DNA of 9,088 bases from DASPUH01 sp964518505 (GTDB taxonomy: Bacteria > Chloroflexota > Limnocylindria > Limnocylindrales > CSP1-4), in assembly GCA_964518505.1 (NCBI GenBank), contig CAZFGT010000065.1, forward strand, positions 1 through 9,088, in the 5' to 3' direction. Both the position numbers and the translations under genes were made by a program. Positions 4,511 through 9,088 of the stretch are shown in pieces; the stretch's first letter is position 1, and every line of letters begins with the position of its first letter. Below the pieces are notes generated by a model. It was given only the letters and a program-made list of their open reading frames with translations. It did no database searches and was not told the DNA's origin.

Positions 4511-7020
4511 CTGCCCTCGAGCTGCCCGTCCGCGTCCTGCTGGTCGAGGACTCGGCGGACGACGCCGAGCTCATCGTTCGAAGGCTCCTTGATGCGGGTG
4601 TGGCCGCGGCTACGCGACTCGTCACCGATGAGGCGGGTCTGCGCGCCGAGCTGGCGGCCTTCTCGCCCGAACTGATCCTGGCGGACTGGTCCCTACCCGG
4701 CTTCTCGGGTCGCGCCGCCGTGGCGATCGCCCACGCCTGGGACCCCGCGGTGCCATGCATCCTCGTCTCGGGCACTCTCGGGGAGGACCTGGTCGTGGAA
4801 GCCCTCCGTACGGGCGCCACCGACTACGTGCTCAAGCAGCGCCTCGAGGCGCTCGGCCCGGCGGTGCGGCGAGCCCTTGCCGAGGCGGCCGAGCACCGCG
4901 AGACAACCCGGCTCGAAGCCGAGCTGGCGACCTCACAGGCGGCGATGCGCGGCGCCCTTGACGCGATGGCCGACCCGTTCGCTATCTGCTCGGCCATCCG
5001 TGACGCGAGCGGAGCGATCGTCGACTTCGCCATCGTGTTCGCCAATCGCGCTGCCGCCGCGTTTGCCGGCCTGACCCCGAACGATATCGCCGGCCACAGC
5101 TTCCAAACCGCGCTGCCCGAAGGTTTACGGACCAACCTCTTCGCCGCGAGCGTCGACGTCGTCGAGACAGGCCACCCGTTCACAGCCGACGGATTGGGCA
5201 CCGGTCACCGGATCGGAGCGGGGTCTGCCAACGAATCGTTGATCGACATCACGATCGCGCCGTTCGAGGATGGGTTCTTCGTGGTCTTCCGAGATGTGAC
5301 TGAGCGGGTGCTGGTCGCCCGAGAACGCAATCGTCTGGCCGCCGTCGTCGAGGAGTCGACCGACGCGATCACCCTCGCGGATGCCGACGGGCTGGTCACG
5401 TACGCCAACCCGGCCTTCCAGAGACTCGTTGACCTGCCCGAGGCCCAGATCACCGGCCAACCGATGTCGGTCATCGCGAGCGCGGTGCTCGATGCCGCAC
5501 AGGTCGCCAAGGTGGACGCTCTCGTCCGCTCGGGCCGTCCCTGGCGCGGCGAGGTCGACGTCGTGCCGGCGGTCGGAGTGGTGCGGCGCGTAGAGCTCAC
5601 GGTGAACCCGCGCATCGGTCCCGACCAAGTCGTCTCGGCGATCGTCACGGTCATGCACGACGTCACCGACCTGCGCGAGGCGCAGGCCGATCTGGCGCTG
5701 CAGGCCGACCTCCGCTCGCATCTGTCCGACGTTCTGCGGGGGGTCCGCGGGGACACGACGCTCGAGCAGGCCGCCCAGATGATCTGCGACCAGCTGGTGA
5801 CCCTGCCCAACATCCATCAGGCCGCGGTCGACGTGTTCCTGGCTCCCGACGAGTTGCGGGTGATCGGACTGGCCGCTCCGACCGGCTTCCCCCTGGCCGT
5901 CGGAGATGTCCTGCCAGCCAGCCGCGCGGCGCTGATCCACAAGCGCCTGCAGTCAGGCTCCTGGGCCTGGTATGCGGGCGAGGACTCGACCGGAGACGAC
6001 TGGGCCGGCCGCACCGTCGAAGCCGGACTTCGCGCCTCGGCGTACGGCCCGATCGCGCTCGGTGAGGAATTGGTCGGCGCATTGGTGATCGGGACATACA
6101 GCGATGCCTTCGCGCGGACACTGGTCGAGAAGATGCCGGCGATCGTCTCGTTCAGCTCGACGTCCAGTGGGCTCGTCGCGTTGCGCATGCAGGCGATGCG
6201 CCGCGAGGCGAACAGCCGACGCTCCCTTGATGCGATGATCGCCGCTCGCGCCTTTCATCCGGTCTTCCAGCCGATCGTCGACCTCGAGTCTCGGGAGGTA
6301 CTCGGGTACGAGGCATTGACCCGCTTCGACTCCGGCCAGCGACCGGACCTGTGCTTCGCCGAGGCGCACGCGGTCGACCTCGGACCTCGCCTGGAAGTGG
6401 CCACCCTCGAGGCGGCCCTGGCGTCGGCCGCTTCGCTCCCGAGTGGGCTGTGGTTGAGTGTGAACGTCTCGCCGACGCTACTTGCCGAGACCGGCACCCT
6501 GCGCGCGATCCTTCGGTCAGCCGGCCGCCCCGTCGTGGTCGAAGTGACCGAGCACGACGAGATCGTGGACTACGCGGCCGTGCGGGACGCCATCTACGCC
6601 GCCGGCAAGAGCACCCGTCTCGCGGTCGACGATGCTGGCGTTGGCGTCGCGAACTTCAACCACATCATCGAGCTTCGGCCCGACTTCGTGAAGCTGGACA
6701 TCAGCCTCGTGCGCGGGATCAGTGCCGACCTCGGGCGGCAGGCTCTGGTGGTGGGCCTTCTGCATTTCGCGCGGACGGCGGGATGCCGGCTGATCGCGGA
6801 GGGGATAGAGACCGAGGAGGAGGCCACCACCCTGCGCCGGCTCGGCGTCGAGTTCGGGCAGGGCTATCTCTTCGGCCGGCCGGAGCCTGTCGAGACCTGG
6901 GGCCGCTCCCGGCGGTCAGAGGCGGAGATCCATGAGCGACCTGGCGGCTCCCGTCCCACGAACGGTCAGCGCACCGCCCTACGAAGTCATATCGCGCACG
7001 CAGCAGGTCCGCCTGCTTGA
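4507..7020 (+). CDS. REC-PAS-PAS-GAF-EAL response regulator, probable c-di-GMP phosphodiesterase
   Basis: Domains of this 837-residue protein, in order: receiver (about 8-125; VEDSADD pocket, Asp60 in ADWSLPG, Ser88, Lys110), PAS (about 148-265), PAS (about 275-392; TYANPAF core), GAF (about 403-570) and EAL (about 583-800), then a Pro/Arg-rich tail. EAL proteins hydrolyse the second messenger c-di-GMP to pGpG using two metals. The catalytic set appears complete: Glu602 in YEALTRF, Asn653 in SVNVS, Glu679 in EVTE, Asp708 and Asp709, Lys729 in KLD, Glu765 in EGIET and Gln785 in QGYLFGRP. Loop 6 reads DDAGVG instead of DDFGTG, which may alter dimerisation or regulation. No GGDEF domain is present. 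The ATG overlaps the preceding receiver's stop, with no separate ribosome site. Phosphorylation at Asp60 plus PAS/GAF ligands presumably gate the activity. Confidence 0.93.
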   Translation: MTALELPVRVLLVEDSADDAELIVRRLLDAGVAAATRLVTDEAGLRAELAAFSPELILADWSLPGFSGRAAVAIAHAWDPAVPCILVSGTLGEDLVVEALRTGATDYVLKQRLEALGPAVRRALAEAAEHRETTRLEAELATSQAAMRGALDAMADPFAICSAIRDASGAIVDFAIVFANRAAAAFAGLTPNDIAGHSFQTALPEGLRTNLFAASVDVVETGHPFTADGLGTGHRIGAGSANESLIDITIAPFEDGFFVVFRDVTERVLVARERNRLAAVVEESTDAITLADADGLVTYANPAFQRLVDLPEAQITGQPMSVIASAVLDAAQVAKVDALVRSGRPWRGEVDVVPAVGVVRRVELTVNPRIGPDQVVSAIVTVMHDVTDLREAQADLALQADLRSHLSDVLRGVRGDTTLEQAAQMICDQLVTLPNIHQAAVDVFLAPDELRVIGLAAPTGFPLAVGDVLPASRAALIHKRLQSGSWAWYAGEDSTGDDWAGRTVEAGLRASAYGPIALGEELVGALVIGTYSDAFARTLVEKMPAIVSFSSTSSGLVALRMQAMRREANSRRSLDAMIAARAFHPVFQPIVDLESREVLGYEALTRFDSGQRPDLCFAEAHAVDLGPRLEVATLEAALASAASLPSGLWLSVNVSPTLLAETGTLRAILRSAGRPVVVEVTEHDEIVDYAAVRDAIYAAGKSTRLAVDDAGVGVANFNHIIELRPDFVKLDISLVRGISADLGRQALVVGLLHFARTAGCRLIAEGIETEEEATTLRRLGVEFGQGYLFGRPEPVETWGRSRRSEAEIHERPGGSRPTNGQRTALRSHIAHAAGPPA

Positions 7021-7130
7021 CCGCCACACGGATCGACGGCTGGCGCACTGCTGAGTACTGCCCCACACGGGGGATGGCGCGCCGTGCATCGGGCGTCCAT
7101 CGTCGAGATCAGCGGTACTCGCCCGTCCGC

Positions 7131-7155
7131 GGCGAGGACCGCGCGCTCAGGTCCG
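7131..7155 (+). repeat. Bulged hairpin in the leader
   Basis: GGC-GA-GGACC pairs with GGTCC-GCC around the 7-base loop GCGCTCA, giving 8 base pairs with a 2-base bulge. It lies 7 bases upstream of the next hairpin, so the two may fold as one structured element. Confidence 0.35.
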
Positions 7156-7161
7156 CCAGAG

Positions 7162-7181
7162 GCAGGCGGCGGTTCTGCCGC
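7162..7181 (+). terminator. Hairpin, possible terminator of the cassette B operon
   Basis: AGGCGGC-GGTTCT-GCCGCCT forms a perfect 7-base-pair stem with a 6-base loop, 141 bases after the EAL gene stop. It is followed only by T then CCC, so the T-run is poor and the terminator role uncertain; a leader structure for the next gene is equally possible. Confidence 0.35.
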
Positions 7182-7215
7182 CTTCCCGGCCTATCCGGCA
7201 CTCGCCTCGCCCATA

Positions 7216-7230
7216 GCGGGACGGCCCCGC
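7216..7230 (+). repeat. Short hairpin just upstream of the multi-PAS gene
   Basis: GCGGG-ACGGC-CCCGC gives a 5-base-pair stem with a 5-base loop, ending 22 bases before ATG 7253. It could affect access to the ribosome site AGGG at 7241-7244, but short GC stems arise easily by chance at this base composition. Confidence 0.2.
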
Positions 7231-7252
7231 GGACGGGAGCAGGGCGGCAAGG

Positions 7253-9088
7253 ATGATCGGACCCACGGAGAAGGCGACGCGGGCTTCGGCCGGCAGGGAC
7301 CTCGCGCGGGTCGCCCAGGCACGGGCCACCGTGCGGACGACTCAAGACGGCGCCGCCGACCGTATGGCTGGCAGCCGCGAAGACGCCCGGGCCTGGGACG
7401 AGCAGCAGTATCGCGAGCTGTTCGAGCGCGCCGTCGAGGGGATCTTCCGCACGACCGCCAGCGGCCGGCCACTGGCGATCAACAGCGCTGGGGCGCGATT
7501 GCTCGGGTACGACTCGCCAAGCGAGATGCTGGTCCAGGCGATCGAGGGCGCTGGGCCGGCCTGGATCGACCCGGACCGCCGGGCTGAGCTCGTTGAGCGT
7601 GTCCGCGCGGCCGGCGCCGTCTCGGATTTCGAGTACGAGGTCCACCGCCGCGACGGATCGACGGCGTGGCTCTCCATCCATGCGCGCGCCGTGTGGGACC
7701 CTGACGTCCCGGAGCTGTGCATCGAGGGCCAGATCGTCGACGTGACACGTCGGCGCGACGCCGAGCGGGCGGTGGTCGAGAGCCAGGAGCGGTATGTCTC
7801 GCTCTACGAGCACATGCTCGAGGGCGTCATCTCGTGCCGGATGCTGTTCGATGCAGCCGGGCAGCCTACCGACTGGATCTATCTCGATGTCAACGCCGCG
7901 TTCGAGGAGCTCACCGGCCTGGCGGACGTGACGGGCAAACCAGTCACGGAGGTGATCCCGGGCATCCGCGAGACGAATCCGGAGCTCTTCGAGATCTTCG
8001 GTCGCGTGACCAGAACCGGCCTGCCCGAGAAGTTCGAGACATACCTGCCCGCGCTCGAGCGGTGGTTCTCGGTCAGCGCGTCTCGCCCCCGACCCGGTCA
8101 CGTCGCGGTCATCTTCGAGAACATCACCGAGCGCAAGCGCGTAGATGAGGAGCTGCGCGAGAGCGAGCAGCGGTACCGCGTGGTGGTGGACCATCTCACC
8201 GAAGGCGTCTTGGTGCAGGATGCCGCCGGGCGGATCACCGCGAGCAACCCCGCTGCCCGTGGCATCCTCGGTCTCACGGTCGACGAGCTCACCGGCCAGA
8301 CGTTGTTCGATCCGGAGCTGCATGACGTGTGGGCCGACGGGACGCTGGTCCGCGGCGAGCACCATCCTGCCGCGATCGCCCGGATGACGGGACAGCCGGT
8401 GACCGGGATCGTCATGGGCGTGCAGCACGCCACTGACGCCACCCGCTGGCTGCTCGTGAATGCCCAGCCGCTCCGTGACGCGTTGGGGGATGAGCTCACG
8501 GGCGTCGTCGTCTCGTTCTCGGACGTCACCCAACGCGAACGACTCGCCCGCGAGCGGGAGTTCCTGGCCGCGATCGTCGAGGAGTCGGCCGACGGCATCG
8601 TCGTCACCGATGCGGACGACCGCGTCACCTATGCCAACCCCGCCTTCCTGGCCACCATCGGCCGAGGGCTGACGGAACTCGTCGGAACGGCGATGTCGGA
8701 CGTCATGCTCGGCGTCCTGGACCCCGCCACCATCGCCGACGTCCAGCGGACGATCGCCGCCGGACATCGCTGGCTCGGCGCCATCGACCGGCGCGTGGGC
8801 GCGATCGACCGGCGGGCCGGCGTGGCGGATCGGCGGCAGACCGCCGCACCGATGCATCATGTCGAGGTCAGCGTTACGCCGCGGCGGGGCCCCGATGGCG
8901 CGGTGTCGAGCTACGTAAGCGTGACGCGCGACGTCACCGAGCTGCGCGACGCCGAGGCCGAGCTGGTTCTCGAGGCGCGCGTCCGTGCGGCCATGACCGA
9001 GAGCCTCCACGACATCCCCGCCGACGCCACGCTCGAGCAGGCGGCCCACGGGATCTGCGACCAGCTGGTGAAGCTGCCGTTCATCGAC
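7253..9088 (+). CDS. Multi-PAS sensor protein with start of a GAF domain (3' end outside window)
   Basis: The frame is open for 612 codons to the window edge. After a charged, probably helical N-terminus (1-50) come four PAS domains at about residues 53-170, 181-295, 308-430 and 437-565. Each ends in a DVT- or NIT-type motif (IVDVTRRR, FENITERK, FSDVTQRE, TRDVTELR) that leads into a helix. A GAF domain then begins (TLEQAAHGICDQLVKLP, from about 585). PAS4 plus the GAF start match residues 273-440 of the neighbouring EAL protein closely, so the missing part probably continues GAF then an output such as EAL; that is inference. No receiver or transmembrane segment is visible, so it looks cytoplasmic. 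ATG 7253 is the first start after the upstream in-frame stop (7214) and follows AGGG by 8 bases; ATG 7364 lacks a ribosome site. Residues 509-529 are three 7-residue repeats. Confidence 0.9.
   Translation, partial: MIGPTEKATRASAGRDLARVAQARATVRTTQDGAADRMAGSREDARAWDEQQYRELFERAVEGIFRTTASGRPLAINSAGARLLGYDSPSEMLVQAIEGAGPAWIDPDRRAELVERVRAAGAVSDFEYEVHRRDGSTAWLSIHARAVWDPDVPELCIEGQIVDVTRRRDAERAVVESQERYVSLYEHMLEGVISCRMLFDAAGQPTDWIYLDVNAAFEELTGLADVTGKPVTEVIPGIRETNPELFEIFGRVTRTGLPEKFETYLPALERWFSVSASRPRPGHVAVIFENITERKRVDEELRESEQRYRVVVDHLTEGVLVQDAAGRITASNPAARGILGLTVDELTGQTLFDPELHDVWADGTLVRGEHHPAAIARMTGQPVTGIVMGVQHATDATRWLLVNAQPLRDALGDELTGVVVSFSDVTQRERLAREREFLAAIVEESADGIVVTDADDRVTYANPAFLATIGRGLTELVGTAMSDVMLGVLDPATIADVQRTIAAGHRWLGAIDRRVGAIDRRAGVADRRQTAAPMHHVEVSVTPRRGPDGAVSSYVSVTRDVTELRDAEAELVLEARVRAAMTESLHDIPADATLEQAAHGICDQLVKLPFID
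8777..8839 (+). repeat. Three tandem 21-base in-frame repeats within PAS4
   Basis: Three consecutive 21-base units encode GAIDRRV, GAIDRRA and GVADRRQ (residues 509-529). The first two are nearly identical in DNA; the third is more diverged. The matching PAS of the neighbouring EAL protein is 14 residues shorter between its Trp and the following VE strand, exactly two repeat units, which suggests expansion by slippage or unequal exchange. Confidence 0.8.

Larger units (their letters stand above)
7021..7252 (+). other. Structured non-coding leader between the EAL gene and the multi-PAS gene
   Basis: This 232-base gap contains three GC-rich hairpins in succession (7131-7155, 7162-7181 and 7216-7230). 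The downstream frame has a TAG at 7214 and no start codon before ATG 7253, so the coding sequence cannot extend into it. It probably holds the end of the cassette B transcript and the promoter or leader of the next gene. I found no convincing promoter hexamers and no riboswitch I can name. Confidence 0.45.

Noticed and set aside
7109..9049. A 646-codon open frame on the minus strand
   Set aside because: It lies opposite a clear PAS-domain gene with recognisable motifs. Its translation shows no known domain, and long antisense frames are expected opposite G/C-ending codons.
1..9088. Mobile element, CRISPR, tRNA or rRNA
   Set aside because: No transposase or integrase, terminal inverted repeats, regularly spaced repeats, or tRNA/rRNA-like sequence was seen. 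The only clear tandem repeat is the coding one at 8777-8839.

Overview
This window is high-GC bacterial DNA (roughly two thirds G+C, strong G/C third-position bias). Every credible gene lies on the + strand. Gene content is almost entirely signal transduction: histidine kinases, CheY-like receivers, PAS/GAF sensors and cyclic-di-GMP-type output domains, plus one Crp/Fnr-family transcription factor. The protein style fits a Chloroflexota or actinobacterial lineage, but there is no rRNA or other marker gene, so taxonomy is a guess.

Layout. (1) 1-2018, cassette A: the C-terminal end of a histidine kinase (cut by the window edge), a stand-alone Rcp1-like receiver starting inside the kinase stop codon, then a receiver-GAF protein ending in what looks like a degenerate GGDEF domain. 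(2) 2019-2231 is a non-coding gap with two short palindromes, followed by a Crp/Fnr regulator (2232-2969). (3) 2970-3179 is non-coding with a hairpin and inverted repeats. (4) 3180-7020, cassette B: a short membrane histidine kinase with no recognisable sensor domain, a second Rcp1-like receiver, and a large REC-PAS-PAS-GAF-EAL protein. The three genes are joined by 4-base stop/start overlaps and are almost certainly one operon. (5) 7021-7252 is a non-coding leader with several GC-rich hairpins. (6) 7253-9088 is a multi-PAS protein still open at the window end; its last PAS and the beginning of its GAF are clear paralogues of the PAS2-GAF part of the cassette B effector.

Inferred working: each cassette has the same order, kinase, then single-domain receiver, then receiver-headed effector. 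Each kinase could phosphorylate two receivers, one free and one fused to a c-di-GMP-related output. In cassette B the EAL domain keeps the whole catalytic residue set, so it is probably a c-di-GMP phosphodiesterase. In cassette A the GGDEF-like domain has lost its signature and is probably not a cyclase. I see no tRNA, rRNA, CRISPR array, insertion sequence or phage feature. Nothing here is clearly a wholly new system. The points most worth a second look are the repeated cassette architecture, the degenerate GGDEF domain, and an in-frame 21-base tandem repeat expansion inside a PAS domain.
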